A stretch of 64,000 nt of DNA from Mustela lutreola (Eukaryota; Chordata; Mammalia; Carnivora; Mustelidae), in contig NC_081305.1 of NCBI RefSeq assembly GCF_030435805.1, positions 51,742,001 through 51,806,000 of the forward strand. The letters are read 5' to 3'. The notes under the pieces are model-generated. The model saw only the letters and a list, made by a program, of their open reading frames with translations. It was not told the DNA's origin and did no database searches. This document shows, piece by piece, positions 24,045-37,982 of the stretch. The position numbers and the translations under genes were made by a program. The stretch's first letter is position 1, and every line of letters starts with the position of its first letter.

Positions 24045-24720
24045 CAAAGGGCAGGGTTGTCCAGAGATTCAACCTTGTGTTTAGAGGGTTGGGAATTTTA
24101 TTCCCACCCCTTGACTTCCGGGGAGGAGAGAAAGTCTGGAGGTGGAATCAGCCAGTGGCCGGTGTCTTTGTCAATCATGACTATGTAGTGAAACCTCCAA
24201 AAAATCCTGAAAACCCAGTTTCTAGAAAGGTTCCTGACCTGTAGAACCTCAACAGCTTCATGTGCCAAAGGATAAAGGCTCCTTTGTTTGCTGTCTTGCT
24301 CTAGGTATCTCTTCATCCAGCTGTTAATTCATGTCCTTTAAAAAAAATCATATGTCATTGTTTCTCTGAGTTCTGTGAGTCACTCTAGCCAGTTAATTGA
24401 ACCTGAGGAGGAAGCTGTTGGCACCACCAAACTGTAGCAGGTCAGTGCGAAGAAGAGGTGGCAGCCTGGGGCTGGTGGCTGGCATCTGAAGAGAGGCCAT
24501 GTTGGGGGGGGGTGGATATTGGGGTGGGACACAGGGTTCAGGAGGCCATCCTGTAGGACCAACCCTTTACCCTCTGCAATCCAGTGCTATCTCTGGGTGG
24601 ATCATGTCTGAATTGCTTAGTGTCGTGTGGGGGAACACCACACCCTGCCATATTGGGTACACAGACTCTAACAGATACACCTAATGAGTACATTCTCAAT
24701 GAGAAATAATCAAATAGTTT
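24045..24720 (+). repeat. Ancient LTR fossil (ERVL/MER21-like, name tentative)
   Basis: Contains landmarks I associate with an old eutherian LTR: GGGTTGGGAATTTTATTCCCA, CAATCATGACTATGTAGTGAA, TGAGTTCTGTGAGTCACTCT and GGCAGCCTGGGGCTGGTGGC. No internal region seen. The subfamily should be confirmed by repeat masking. Confidence 0.55.
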
Positions 24721-24749
24721 CACAATATTAAGTATATGAAAGTATCAAC

Positions 24750-24957
24750 ATTTATTTATTATTTATTTAGATTATTTATTTATTGAGTACACCAGCAGAA
24801 GAGGGACCTAAAGAGGGAGAGAATCTCAAGCAGACTCCTGTTGAGCACAGAGTCTGGCAGAGTCTGACGTGGGGCTCCATCTCATGACCATGAGATCATG
24901 ACCTGAGCTGAAATCAAGAGTCTAATGCTTAACCAAGTAAACCACCCAGGCACCCCT
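24750..24957 (-). repeat. Can-SINE
   Basis: Complete; follows the 24.0-24.7 kb LTR. Confidence 0.8.
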
Positions 24958-25004
24958 AAGATATAAGAATTAAAATTAAAAAAAAAAAAAAAAACATGCT
25001 ACAT

Positions 25005-25237
25005 ATTTTTTAAATATTTATTTGAGAGAGAGAGTGTGTGTGCTCAAGCACATGTGAAACTGCGGGAGTGTGTGTGGGGGTGTGGTGGGGAGGGACAGAA
25101 GGAGAGGGAGAGGGAGGGGGAGAAGAAGCAGACTCCTGGACCAGCAAGGAGCCTGACTTGGGGTGTCATCCCAGGATCCCAGGACCACACCTGAGCCAAA
25201 GACACACACCCAAATGATTGAGTCACCCAGGGACTCC
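25005..25237 (-). repeat. Can-SINE with GT-rich body
   Basis: Body expanded by GTGTG/GGGTGTGG sequence. Confidence 0.75.
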
Positions 25238-25438
25238 ATATTCTATGTATTTTTAACTGATTAAATAAGTAGAATGTGTGTGTGTTTGTGTGTATGCACA
25301 TGTATATGCAATGGATCTTAAGATTAAAGCAGTTCATTATTGTAATTAGTATTTTATTTTTTTAATTTTCTGGTCTACTGATTGATGGGATACATGAGCA
25401 CAGGCATATATATTGCTTAGTGGTCTGATAGGTGGTGA

Positions 25439-25608
25439 GGGGCACCTGGGTGGCTCAGTGGGTTAAAGCCTCTGCTTTCGGCTCAGGTCATGATCCCAGG
25501 GTCCTGGGATCGAGCCCCATGTCAGGCTCTCTGCTCAGCAGGGAGCCTGCTTTCCTTCCACTCTCTCTGCCTGTGATCTCTGTCTGTCAAATAAATTTAA
25601 AAAAATAT
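25439..25608 (+). repeat. Can-SINE
   Basis: Target-site candidate TGGTGA on both sides. Confidence 0.9.
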
Positions 25609-25995
25609 ATATGTGGTGAATATTTCTATGTGTCTCATGAGAACTAAAAATGTTTCTGTTTTTCTTGTATAAGATTTAATATATAATAGTTCAAACTCAT
25701 TCTTTTGTTGTTCCATTATTGAATATTACTAGTTTGTACCAGCTTTATAACATGGATACAGACAGAGCCATATTAATATGCCTCTGAAAATTGAGGACAT
25801 ACACATTTTACTCTTTTGAGAATAACAGGCTAAAAACTCCACGTGAACAAGATGACTTCGTGACTCAGCCCTGCAGATGGCTATTCCTCCAGTGCTTCAC
25901 GAGTCATGGAAGAACCCAGCATCATCACATTCCTTGCCCCTGTTTCCTGCCAGCATGTCTAATTGGCATGTACACATGAGAGGCAACATCTACCT
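25609..25995. other. Unassigned AT-rich sequence
   Basis: No gene or recognised repeat. Confidence 0.35.
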
Positions 25996-26193
25996 GGGTA
26001 TCTGGGTGACTCGGTTGGTTGGGTAGCCGACTGTTGGTTTCAGCTCAGGTCATCTTCTCTGTATCCTGGGATCCAGCCCTGCATGGGGCTCCCTGCTCAG
26101 CTCAGCTCAGCATAGAGGATTCTCTCTGTCCCTCTGCCCCCTGCCCTCTGCAGTAGGGATAAATAAATCTTAAATAAATGAATCTTAAAAATA
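25996..26193 (+). repeat. Can-SINE, old
   Basis: Contains a CTCAGCTCAG local repeat. Confidence 0.7.
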
Positions 26194-26749
26194 ATAATAC
26201 TTACTTAAGACTCTTGCATTTCTTTTCATGGCTCCATAGCTCATTTTCATTCTTTTCGGGATTGACTAGAATCCGTGTGCATGGACCACAGTTACTTACT
26301 CTTTCATCTCCTGAGGGACGTCTTGGTTTCTTACAAGTTTTGACCTGAGCTATGAATGAATAAAGCCGCTATAAACACTTGTGTGCAGAACTTTGCGGGG
26401 ACATAAATGTCCAATTCATTTGGGTAAAAACCTAGGAGTGTGATTTCTGGATCATATGAGAGGTCATTTAATTTTGTGAGAAATCCTCATCTGTCGTCCA
26501 AAGTGCCTATCCCATTTTGCGTTTCTCATCTACAGTGAATGCATGTTCCTGCTGTTCCACCGAGTGTTTGGTGGTGTCATTTTTGGAGTATACCTCTCAA
26601 ATGTACCCTTAACATATCTCACTATTTCAGTTTGCAATTTTCTAACAATGCATGATGACAAGTATCTGTTCATATACTTTTTGCTATGTGTGTGTCTTCT
26701 TGGTGAGGTGTCCATATAGATGTTTTGCACATTTGAAAAATCAAGTTGT

Positions 26750-26938
26750 GGGGCGCCTGGGTGGCTCAGTGGGTTAAAGCCTCTGCCTTTGGCTCAGGTC
26801 ATGATCCTGGGGTCCTGGGATCGAACCCCGCATCGGGCTCTCTGCTCTGTGGGGATCCTGCTTCCTCCTCTCTCTCTCTCTCTGCCTGCCTCTCTGCCTA
26901 CTTGTGATCTCTATCTGTCAAATAAATAAAATTTAAAA
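26750..26938 (+). repeat. Can-SINE, young
   Basis: Inserted in L1; flanks AAATCAAGTTGT/AAATTAAGTTGT. Confidence 0.92.
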
Positions 26939-27251
26939 AAAATTAAGTTGTTTGTTTTCTTATTGTTGAATTTTAATAGTTCTTTGTATATTTTGTATCA
27001 TGGTCCTTTGTCAGATATGTCTTTTGTTTTCTTCCCATATCTGGCTTGTCTTCTCATTCCCTTGGCAGTGTCTTTCATAGTGTAGAAGTTTGAAATTTTA
27101 ATGAAATCTGACTTAGCAATTATTTTTTCATGAATTATACCCTTGGTATTGCATCTAAACAGTTATAGAACCTAAGGTCCTCTAGATTTTCTCCTGTTAT
27201 CTTCTGGGAGGTTTATAATTTTGTGTTTTACATTGAAGTCTGTGATCTACT

Positions 27252-27427
27252 TTTTGAAAGATTTTATTTATTTATTCCTGAGAGACAGAGAGAGAGAGAG
27301 AGAGGCAGAGGGAGAAGCAGGATCCCTGCAGAGTAGGGAGCCCTGTTCGAGACTCAATCCCAGGACTCTGTGATCATGACCCAAGCTAAAAGCAGACACT
27401 TAACTGACTGAGCCACGCAGACACCCG
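27252..27427 (-). repeat. Can-SINE
   Basis: Inserted in L1; GTGATCTA flank on both sides. Confidence 0.85.
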
Positions 27428-27570
27428 GTGATCTATTTTGAGTTAAGTTTTGAGAAGGATGTAAGGTCTGTATCTAGATTGTATAATTATTATTTATTTA
27501 TTTTTGTTTGTTTGTTTTTACTTGGGTGTGGATGTCCACTTGTTCCAGTGCCATTTGCTGAAAAGACTAT

Positions 27571-27768
27571 CTTTTTTTAAAGATTTTATTTATTTAATTG
27601 TCAGAGATCCTGAGGGCTAGGAGTGCAAGCAGGGGGAGCAGTAGGCAGAGGGAGAGCGGGCTCCCCTCTGAGCAGGGAGCTGGTTGTGGGACTTGATCCC
27701 AGGACCCTGGGATCATGACCTGAGCTGAAGGCAGATGCTTAACTGACTGAGCCACCCAGGCATCCCAA
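27571..27768 (-). repeat. Can-SINE
   Basis: Inserted in L1; AAGACTAT on both sides. Confidence 0.88.
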
Positions 27769-28044
27769 GACTATTCTTTCTCCATTGGATTGCCTCAGAT
27801 CCTTTGTGAGACCAACAAATACATTTAGCTGTATTTGAGTTAGTCTATTTCTGTGATCTCTGTTTTGTTCTGTTTAGCTATTTCCCATTTTTTTACTGGA
27901 GATACACTGCCTTAATTAATGTAGCTTTATATTAAGTCTTGACATTGGGATGTGTCAGTCCTCTGAATTTTTCTTCTGCTTTGACAATGGGCTGGCTTTC
28001 CTGGGTCTTATGCCTGTATCTATATACTTTAGAATCAATTAACT

Positions 28045-28223
28045 GGGGCACCTGGGTGGCTCAGTGGGTTGAGCCGCTGCCTTCGGATCAGGATTCTGGG
28101 ATTGAGTCCCGCATCGGGCTCTCTGCTCAGCAGGGAGCCTGCTTCCTTCTCTCTCTCTGCCTGCCTCTCTGTCTACTTGTGATCTCTCTCTCTGTCAAAT
28201 AAATAAATAAAATAAAATAAAAT
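28045..28223 (+). repeat. Can-SINE, young
   Basis: Inserted in L1; AATCAATTAA flank on both sides. Confidence 0.9.
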
Positions 28224-28560
28224 CAATTAATTGATTCCTACATGTAATTTCCCAGAATTTTGGTTGAAATTTCATTGACTCTACAGATGAATTTGGGAAG
28301 ACCTGTCATTTTAACAATATTTAGTCTTTTTATCCATGAACGTAGATTTAAGCTGTGCTTCATCATGCCATAATATTTTATAGTAATATTTGCAAATAAC
28401 ATTTCATAATTTTGGATCTCTAGGCAGATAGGAGGGGTGTGAAATATTTGTGGTTATCTTTGTGAGATTTCTGGAAATTTTTAGGAAGTGTCAACCTTCA
28501 ATATTTTTGGATCACCTACATAGCAATGGTTCATCTAACATTTAGAGTAGTAGGATGCTG

Positions 28561-28758
28561 GGGTTCCTGGGTGGCTCAGCGGGTTAAGCCACTGCCTTCA
28601 GCTCGGGTCATGATCTCAGGGTCCTGGGATCGAGCCCTGCATCGGGCTCTCTGCTCTGGAGGGAGCCTGCTTCCCTCTCTCTCTCTCTCTGCCTGCCTCT
28701 CTGCCTGCTTGTGATCTCTGTCTGTCAAATAAATAAATAAAATCCTTAAAAAAAAAAA
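28561..28758 (+). repeat. Can-SINE, young
   Basis: Perfect 17-base target-site duplication AGAGTAGTAGGATGCTG at 28544-28560 and 28759-28775, the clearest in the window. Confidence 0.95.
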
Positions 28759-28775
28759 AGAGTAGTAGGATGCTG

Positions 28776-29780
28776 TTGATAAAACCGTATGACCTTGTAC
28801 TGTGTTTGGTGAGGGACCTCTTCTGTAAATATTGCCACTTATCCTATAGACATTGCTCAGCTTAGATTTATATTCCCAGAAATATTCCTATCAACTAGGC
28901 TTTTCAAACAATTGGACTGGGTCTGGAGAAGCATCTCTAGCTAATCCCATACTCTTTGTATTGCTTTTCCTTGAATCCTTCTCAGGCCTTCTATATCCTC
29001 TCATCCTTATTTTGTAGTTCTTAGGCTAGGCAGAAAGAGACAATTACTGGGGAGGGAAACAGTGAAATTCTTAAGCAAGTACAGAGTCCGGTGAAATACA
29101 TTTGGATCACTGCCACCCCTCCTCTGTCAGATGCAAACATTTCCTGCTTCTGCCACCTGAGACCCTGTCTGCCTCCAGTTGTTGTGGAAAAAAGGAAGTT
29201 TCTCCCCCACACAAAACTTATTTCTTTGCAGAGCCTCACTAGGATCTTATTGTTTCTGGGAATTGGGATCTGGGGGAAAGTTTTAAAAACATAGTCTCAA
29301 CTGCCTCATGTGTCACTGAGAGTTGAAGTGATAATTGTAGTTCTGTGGAGAGGTGAGGTCACAGAACCACAAACCTTATCTTAACACTGGCTGCCTCCTT
29401 CCCACACACAAGCAGGGGCTGTCATGACTGGCCCAGTGAGCCCACATCCTGGCAGCAGGAAAGACTGGAATGTCAGTCCAAGTGACACAATGTGTAAGGG
29501 AAGGAGGTGTTTCAGGGTCTGGATCCAGGTTGGACCACGTGGCTGGAAAAAGGATTCTACTTGTGAAGAAAGTGGCTTGATGTCAGAGCTGTACAGATAG
29601 GAACAACAATTCCTGAGGCACAGGCCAAGTTACAGAGAGACTGGAGGTCTGAGGTCCTCCTTGGGACTAACTGCTCCAAACATAGTTTAATGCATATCCC
29701 TCCCTGATGGAGATTGTTGGAGTTCATTGCACGTAGTAGCACAGTCTGATGTTTGCAGTCCTTAAAACTGCAATTCAGAA
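28776..29780. other. SINE-free unassigned kilobase
   Basis: One of the few repeat-poor stretches. No coding domain is recognised on either strand. Confidence 0.4.
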
Positions 29781-29970
29781 GGGTCACCTGGGTGGCTTAG
29801 TTGGTTAAGCCTCTGCCTTTGGCTCAGGTCATGATACCAGGGTCCTGGTATTGAGCCCAATGTGGGGCTCTCTGCTCAGCGGGGAGCCTGTTTCCTCCCC
29901 TCTCTCTCCGTGTGCTTGTGATCTCTCTCTCTCTCTCTGTCAAATAAATAAATAAAATATTTTTTAAAAC
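29781..29970 (+). repeat. Can-SINE
   Basis: Target-site duplication CTGCAATTCAGAA. Confidence 0.92.
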
Positions 29971-29983
29971 CTGCAATTCAGAA

Positions 29984-31090
29984 ATTAATATACTATTCAA
30001 TCTGTGCTGTGAAACCACAGAGAAATTGACATGATTGATATAGTTAAACTTCTGTGCATGTGATAATGAGTTTCATGGAGCTAAGCACATCCTATCTCTA
30101 TGTGAACAATGGGGCTGAGTGGCATTTGGAGAACCATAATTGTTTTTCTTGTATTTATGTTTGATGCATCTAGTGGAGATAGTAATTATGTCTCTCCTGA
30201 AAATGTTTGTAATCTTTTGATCAAGGAAGGACAATTTTCCTCTGTGAAGTTAAAACAGGAGACTTTCAGGAAAAGGTAACTTCAACATGTGAGGGATTTG
30301 GACAGCAGAAAAGTTAAGGACTTCAGCATGTTTTCAGCTTAAATGTATTTAAAAAAAAAAGATTTTATTTATTTATTTGACAGAGGGACACAGCCAGAGA
30401 GGGAACACAGAAGAAGAAATGGGAGAGGGGGTTCAGTCCCAGAACCCTGGGATCATGACCTGGGCTGATGGCAGACACTGAATGACTAAGCTACCCAGGT
30501 GCCCCCCTTAAATGTATCTTCTGATATTCTACATGGTTTTCAAAGTTCTAACATAATTTTTAGGCTCACCCTTGAATTTCTCCTATTCAATGATAAGATT
30601 TCATGCCTTGAGATTCATTTTGCATGCTTGTTTTTTATTTTATTATCTTTTTCAAATTGACTAGTTTCAGTTTTTTTTTTTTAAATCACAGCTATTTGTA
30701 TGCTCTCTAATGAGGAATAATTTAGATCCTACTCTAAATGTTTTCTCAATCTCTACATGTTTTATTTAAATTACAAATCCCATAGTTTAGGGTAAAAGTG
30801 AAATATTACACAATAATTTCGATGGTGGGTTCCATTGGCCAAAAAAAATCACATGATTACTTCTGTTGCTATATTAACACTGGTCCATATTTGATAAATC
30901 CATTTTGTTCATGGACAATATTCAGGTTCTTACTAAGTTTTCATCTTCACTCACAAGTGATGATGATTAATGGAACAATTAGTTTAACAAGAATAAGAAA
31001 TTGGCACAACCAAACCTAAATTGAAATGAATTTCAAAGATGATAATGTATGCATGCATAACAGTGGGTTATTTAAGGATACAACCAGATA
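29984..31090. other. Unassigned AT-rich sequence with one short SINE
   Basis: Nothing recognised apart from the SINE at 30350-30506. Confidence 0.35.
30350..30506 (-). repeat. Can-SINE, shortened
   Basis: Target-site duplication CTTAAATGTAT. Confidence 0.85.
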
Positions 31091-31198
31091 GGGGCACCTG
31101 GCTGACTCCATTGGTGGAGCGTGCAGCTCTTGATAATAACTCAGCTGTGAGTTTGAGCCCCATGTTGGGTATAGACATTAGTTACAAATAAATTCTTT
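31091..31198 (+). repeat. Older tRNA-like Can-SINE form
   Basis: Short form; abuts the next, minus-strand copy tail to tail. Confidence 0.75.
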
Positions 31199-31384
31199 AA
31201 AAAAATATGTATTTATTTGACAGAGAGAGAAACAGTGAGAGAGGGAACACAAGCAGGGGGAGTAGGAATGGGAGAGGGAGAAGCAGCCTGAGCAGGGAGT
31301 CCAGTGCAAGGCTCGATCCCAGGACCTTGGGATGATGACTTGAGGTGAAGGCAGACGCTTAACAACTGAGCCACCCACGTACCC
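31199..31384 (-). repeat. Can-SINE
   Basis: Upstream of the V1R relic. Confidence 0.85.
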
Positions 31385-31814
31385 CACAAATAAAGTCTTA
31401 AGAAAAACAAACAAAAAAAAGATATGACCAGGTAGCTATGAGAGTATAGCATGCTGGTAAACACCCAACTTTATTGCAACCTGGCCATTGCAATATTTAA
31501 ATGAGTCATATGATCTCATTATAATTAAATTCTTGGCTGTAAAATGCACATACTTGTAAATACTAAATAATTTACAATAGGTAAAGCATGAGTAAGAGTG
31601 ATTCAATGAGCACTAAACAAAGAAATACATCAAACTTGAGAAATCATTAATTAACGAAGATGTGTATTAGAAAGAAAGTCTCAGGGGAAAGTAGTAGCAA
31701 GGGGAGAATTTTGAATTTATTTTCCACAAATAGCCCACGGCTCAAGTGTTCATGCAGCCTCCTCTCTTTGTGGATGTGAACACTGAGCTCTGGAGAGTGA
31801 CAGAATGGCCTTTA

Positions 31815-32745
31815 ATGGATGTGAAATTTGCTGTAATCTTCCTATTGCAGATTATCCTTGGAACCCTGGGAACTTCTTGCTTTTTTGTCATTGTTCATCA
31901 TCTCTTGGCTTAAGGGGATACAGGTCAAAGTCCACAGATTCGCTTTTTTTTTTTTTTTTTAGGCACTTGACTTTAACTAACTCCTTGGTCATTCTCTACA
32001 GAGGAATCCCAGTGGAGGCTTTTGATTTGAGTTATTTTCCCAGTGACCTCGGATGCAAAGTTGTTTTCTTAGTCCACAGAGTGTCCAGGGGGTTGTCTAT
32101 GGGCACCATGTGCCTCCTGAATGTCTTCCACGCCATCACCATCAGCCCCTGGAACTCCTGGTGGGCAGCGCTTAAAGGGAAAGCTCCCCAGTACATTGGC
32201 CCCTCAAATATCCTTTGCTGGATCCTGAATATAAACCTAAATATTATGGTTGCTGTGTACGTCACTGACAAATGGAACAACAAAAACACTTCAGAAAATA
32301 TGGAGTTTGGATACTGGGCTTCTGCACTTCACAACAAAGACACAGATTTACTATATACGGTATCGATACCCTCCCATGATATTTTGTGCTTGGGACTCAT
32401 AACTTGGGCCAGTGGGTTCATGGTTTCCACCCTGTAAGGCATAAGCAGCAGGTCCAACACATTTATAGGACCAAAGTTTCCCCCAGATCCTCCCCTGAGA
32501 TTAGAGCCACCCAAAGCATCCTTCTGTTGGGGAGCATCTTTGAATCTTTTTATACCCTCTCTTCCATCAATTACATGTATTTTTCTATTTTTTGCAAGAC
32601 CAATTGGTGGCTGATGAATACTTCTGCCCTAATCAATGCATGTTTTCCAACTGTCTGCCCCTTTGTTCTTTGAGTCACGACCACTGTATCCAGACTCTTT
32701 TCTGTGTGCCGGAGAAGAGATACACAATTCCCTCATCTCATCAGA
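31815..32745 (+). pseudogene. Vomeronasal type-1 receptor pseudogene
   Basis: Family: V1R pheromone receptors, seven-helix GPCRs of vomeronasal sensory neurons. The copy opens at an ATG at 31815 with FAVIFLLQIILGTLG, the usual first helix. It then needs a frame change to continue as GNFLLF, and reads HLTLTNSLVILYRGIPVEAF, the intracellular-loop and helix-2 signature. A central block follows with SRGLSMGT and APQYIGPSNILCWIL. A further frame change near 32430 leads to HKQQVQHIYRTKVSPRSSPE and SINYMYFS, then the helix-7 region NTSALINACFPTVCPFVL followed by a stop. A run of 18 T lies at about 31944-31961, where the family has a few hydrophobic codons. At least two frame breaks plus a stop make it non-functional. 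V1R loci are single-exon genes, so this is a decayed gene, not a retrocopy. Confidence 0.9.
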
Positions 32746-33034
32746 AAAATTTAAACTATCTGGTTTGCACTGTGTTCAGCTGCTTATACACTCATTCTTC
32801 AAGGAATCTTCAGCAAAATTATAGTCCGTCTCATTTTACATCGAGTTTTGAATAGGACAGAAATTCCTGCTACAACAATAGTGACTAATGGCCACTGTGT
32901 AATTCTGTGTAATTATTATGGAAGTACTCATGTAATTGCATTTTATTAATGGCTGTAGTGGAGAAATTCAGAGTCCAATAAACAAAACATTCATGAAATA
33001 CTGTGGTGATACTGGAAATGTGTTTGGATATGTA

Positions 33035-34712
<1,678 letters not shown>

Positions 34713-35777
34713 ATACGTAATTCTTAATGTGAGATACCAAATGTTCTCAAGATTTACTGGCCATGTGATAGTAAGGCCAGTGGCTTTTTTTTTGGAGGGG
34801 GAAGGGTTCTCTACTTCTTCCTAGATAGGCCAGTGCCTTTCAAGGGAATAACATGTGGGATGATCAGAGAATTCAGGGTTCTAAGAGGGTTCTGGGTTCT
34901 GTATTGGGATGCAAGTGGCCTGAGGTAAAGCTGGGGGAAAATTAGGTTTTAGTTGTGAAGGACAATGACATCCAGGTTGTGCAAATTGTGTCTTACATCC
35001 TTAGAGAATGGTAGGTGTTTGAAATAAGAAAACATGTGTGTGGAGAAAGATGAACATATTAAAAATGTTTTCAGTTGAACATTGGAATTGTGAACTCCAG
35101 GGGATGAAGGAGAATCTTGCAGGAGGATATGTTAGCTAATGTTTTAAAAGGGTAGAGGTAGGGTGCCTGGGTGGCTCAGTTGGTTAAGCAACTGCCTTTG
35201 GCTCAGGTCATGATCCTGGAGTCCCCCGATGGAGTCCCACATCAGGCTCCCTGCTCAGCAGGGAGTCTGCTTCTCCCTCTGGCCCTCCCCCCTTCTCATG
35301 CTCTCTCTCTCATTCTCAATCTCTCAAATAAATAAATGAAATCTATTTAAAAAATAAAAATAAAAAAATAAAAGGGTAGAGGTGGAAAGCAAATATTAAA
35401 TAAATGTTTTATGTCTGTGATAAAAAATGAATCAATTTTTAGGGTCTGCAGAGGGTAGATTGTTCTGGGTTAGGTATTGGGGCCAACTGGCTGGTTGCTA
35501 AGAAGCAGATTTTAGGGTGGGTGTCTGCATCCAATTTGAGGAGAAAAGCTTATAAAGAAAGTCTTCATTAAGTTTGGATTAGTAAAGGAGCAGCAATTTG
35601 GAGACCAGAAACATGAATCTATTGAGTCTGTTTTGTTTAATGAATTTTCCTGCTTTTGAAATCAAGCACCAGAGCAAATGGACACATTTGAAAGAAACAG
35701 TAGATATCAACTCACACATAATTTAATGCAGATATCTGTAAATAAATTAAATTATAGGGGTTGCAACTTTATTATTA
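34713..35777. other. Unassigned sequence beyond LDHA pseudogene
   Basis: Holds one SINE at 35161-35365; no gene seen. Confidence 0.35.
35161..35365 (+). repeat. Can-SINE
   Basis: Target-site duplication AAAAGGGTAGAGGT. Confidence 0.92.
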
Positions 35778-35948
35778 TTCTTAAAAGATATTTTAAATTT
35801 GTTTGACTGAGGGAGAGAGAGCACAAGTGGAGGGAGAGGGAGCAGACTCCCCGCTGAGCAGAAAGCACAACCAGGGGCTTGATCCCAGGACTGTGGGATC
35901 GTGACCTGAGTAGAAGGCAGATACTTAACCAACTGAACAACCTAGATG
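35778..35948 (-). repeat. Can-SINE
   Basis: Target-site duplication GTTGCAACTTTA. Confidence 0.85.
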
Positions 35949-35973
35949 TCAGATGGTTGCAACTTTAATGTAA

Positions 35974-36004
<31 letters not shown>

Positions 36005-36005
<1 letters not shown>

Positions 36006-36440
36006 GGAGTCAGTTTATCAAAGAACATACAGAGAATTCCCATCTTCCACTCAGTCTGTTTCCCCTCTTGTTAACATCTTAGTTTACCATAGTACATTCT
36101 GGAAAACTAAGAAACCAACAGTGACACCACGTTAGAAATTGAATTGTAGACTTTATTCTTATTTCATCAATTTTAACACAAATGTCTTTTCCCCCTCTTC
36201 CAGGATCCAATCCAAAAATACCACATTACATGTAGTCCACATGTGTCTCCCACCTCCTCTTCTCTTTGTCAGATTCTGTCAGATTCTCTGCCTCCTCAGG
36301 TTTTATGAACATGATAGGTGTGCAGAGGACTGGCCAAGTACCTTCTAGAATACCTCTGAAATTGGGTTTGTCGGATTAGATAGTGTTTATAGATGTTTTT
36401 TCTCCCTTTTAAAAATTAACATATACTGTGTTATTTGTTT
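36005..36440 (-). repeat. Old L1 3'UTR-like fragment, antisense
   Basis: Contains TTAACATCTTAGTTTACCAT, ACATTCTGGAAAACTAAGAA and CCAGGATCCAATCCAAAAAT, resembling L1MB/MC 3' sequence in antisense. Preceded by a T-run at about 35970-36000. Confidence 0.6.
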
Positions 36441-36489
36441 CAGGTCTGTGATTTCTCAGTCTTACACAATTCACAGCACTCATTTTTGG

Positions 36490-37360
36490 ACCTCCCCTTC
36501 AGATCACTACGTTTGTATCTTTGTGGTAAATACCCAGTAGTGTGATTGCTGGGTGGTAGGGTAGATCTATTTTCAACTTTTTGAGGAGCCTCCACACAGT
36601 TTTCCAGAGTGACTGCACCACCTTGCATTCCCACCAACAGTGTAGGAGGGTTCCCCTTTCTCCGCATCCTCTGCCAACACCTGTTGTTTCCTGATTTGTA
36701 AATTTTAGCCATTCTGACCAATGTGAGGTGGGATCTCACTGTGGTTTTGATTAGTATTTCCCTGATGCTAAGTGGTTGAGCCCTTTTTCATGTGTCTGTT
36801 GGCTGTTTGGCTGTCTTCTTCTTCTTCTTTTTTTTTTCTTTTTTTAAAGATTTTATTTATTCATTTGACAGAGAGAGATTACAAGTAGGCAGAGCGGCAG
36901 GCAGACAAAGGGGGGGAAGCAGGCTCCCCGCTGAGCAGAGAGCTCGACATGGGCCTCAATCCCAGGACCCTGAGATCATGACCTGAGTCAAAGGCAGAGG
37001 CCCAACCAACTGAGCCACCCAGGTGGCCTGGATGTCTTCTTTGCAGAAGTGTCTTTTTATGTCTTCTGCCCATTTATTGGATTTTTTGTCCTTTGGGTGT
37101 TATGTTTGATAAGTTCTTAATAGATTTTGAATATTAGCCCTTTATCTGATAGGTCATTTGTAGGTATATTCTCCCATTTTGTCCATTGTCTTTTGGTTTT
37201 GGTGACTGTTTCCTTTTTTATGTAAAAGATTTTTATTTTGATGAAGTCCCAGTAGATCATTTTTGCCCTTGCTTCCCTTGCTAGGAAGAAGTTGCTGCAG
37301 CTGAGGCCAAAGAGGTTGCTGCCTGTGTTCTCCTCAAGGATTTTGATGGATTCCAGACAT
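36490..37360 (-). repeat. L1 ORF2/3' segment, antisense, split by a SINE
   Basis: Has the antisense L1 phrases GGTAAATACCCAGTAGTGTG, TTGCATTCCCACCAACAGTG and CCTTTATCTGATAGGTCATT. It is interrupted by a SINE at 36828-37030. Confidence 0.85.
36828..37030 (-). repeat. Can-SINE
   Basis: Inserted in L1 with GTCTTCTT flanks. Confidence 0.9.
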
Positions 37361-37614
37361 GTATATAGACTTTTATAAAAACATCTCACATCTCATCTAA
37401 TCACATCATATCACATCAGGGAATTCATGCAATTAACCACTACTTATCATTGGCGATGTTAATCTCAATCACGTCGTTATCAAGAGTTGGTAGTGTTATC
37501 CAGTCTCTCCACTGTAAAATTGCTATCTGCCCATCCCCATTCTGTACTGACTGGAAGGGAGTCAGTAAGTTTAGCAGATCAATCAGTCTCCACCTCTTAG
37601 AAAGAGTGGTATCT

Positions 37615-37812
37615 GGGGTGCCTGTGTGGCAGTCAGTGAAGAGTTGGACTATAGATTTTGGCTCCAGTCTAATCTCAGGGTTGTATGATCGAGCCCTGTG
37701 TTGGGTTCTGGATCTGGCAAGGACTCTGCTTGAGTTTCTCTCTCTCCCTCTTCCCCCCCTGCTCCTTTCTCTCTCTTTCTCTCTAAAATAGGTAGATAAA
37801 TCTTTTCTTAAA
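37615..37812 (+). repeat. Can-SINE, old
   Basis: Diverged head GGTGCCTGTGTGGC. Confidence 0.7.
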
Positions 37813-37871
37813 AAGTACATATTTTTTAAGACATCTTTTAAAAAACAAATAAATCATTTTTTTTTTTTAAA

Positions 37872-37982
37872 GTCACCTGGGTGACTCAGTTGGTTAAGCA
37901 TCTGCCTCTTGATATGGGCTCAGATATTCATTTCAGGGTCATGAGTTTGAGACCTGAGTCAGGCTCTGTAAGCCCACTTAAA
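37872..37982 (+). repeat. Older tRNA-like Can-SINE form
   Basis: Short form preceded by a T-run. Confidence 0.7.

Larger units (their letters stand above)
26205..28440 (-). repeat. Old L1 body, antisense, broken by four SINEs
   Basis: L1 ORF2-region sequence in antisense, including TGGTCCTTTGTCAGATATGT and TTTCTCCTGTTATCTTCTGG. SINEs sit at 26750, 27252, 27571 and 28045. Between the inserts the L1 sequence resumes in order. Confidence 0.8.

Noticed and set aside
25432-25647. Recurrent small frames with the theme GTWVAQWVKPLPLAQVM across the window
   Set aside because: They are translations of the Can-SINE head and body, found wherever a SINE lies, and are not proteins.
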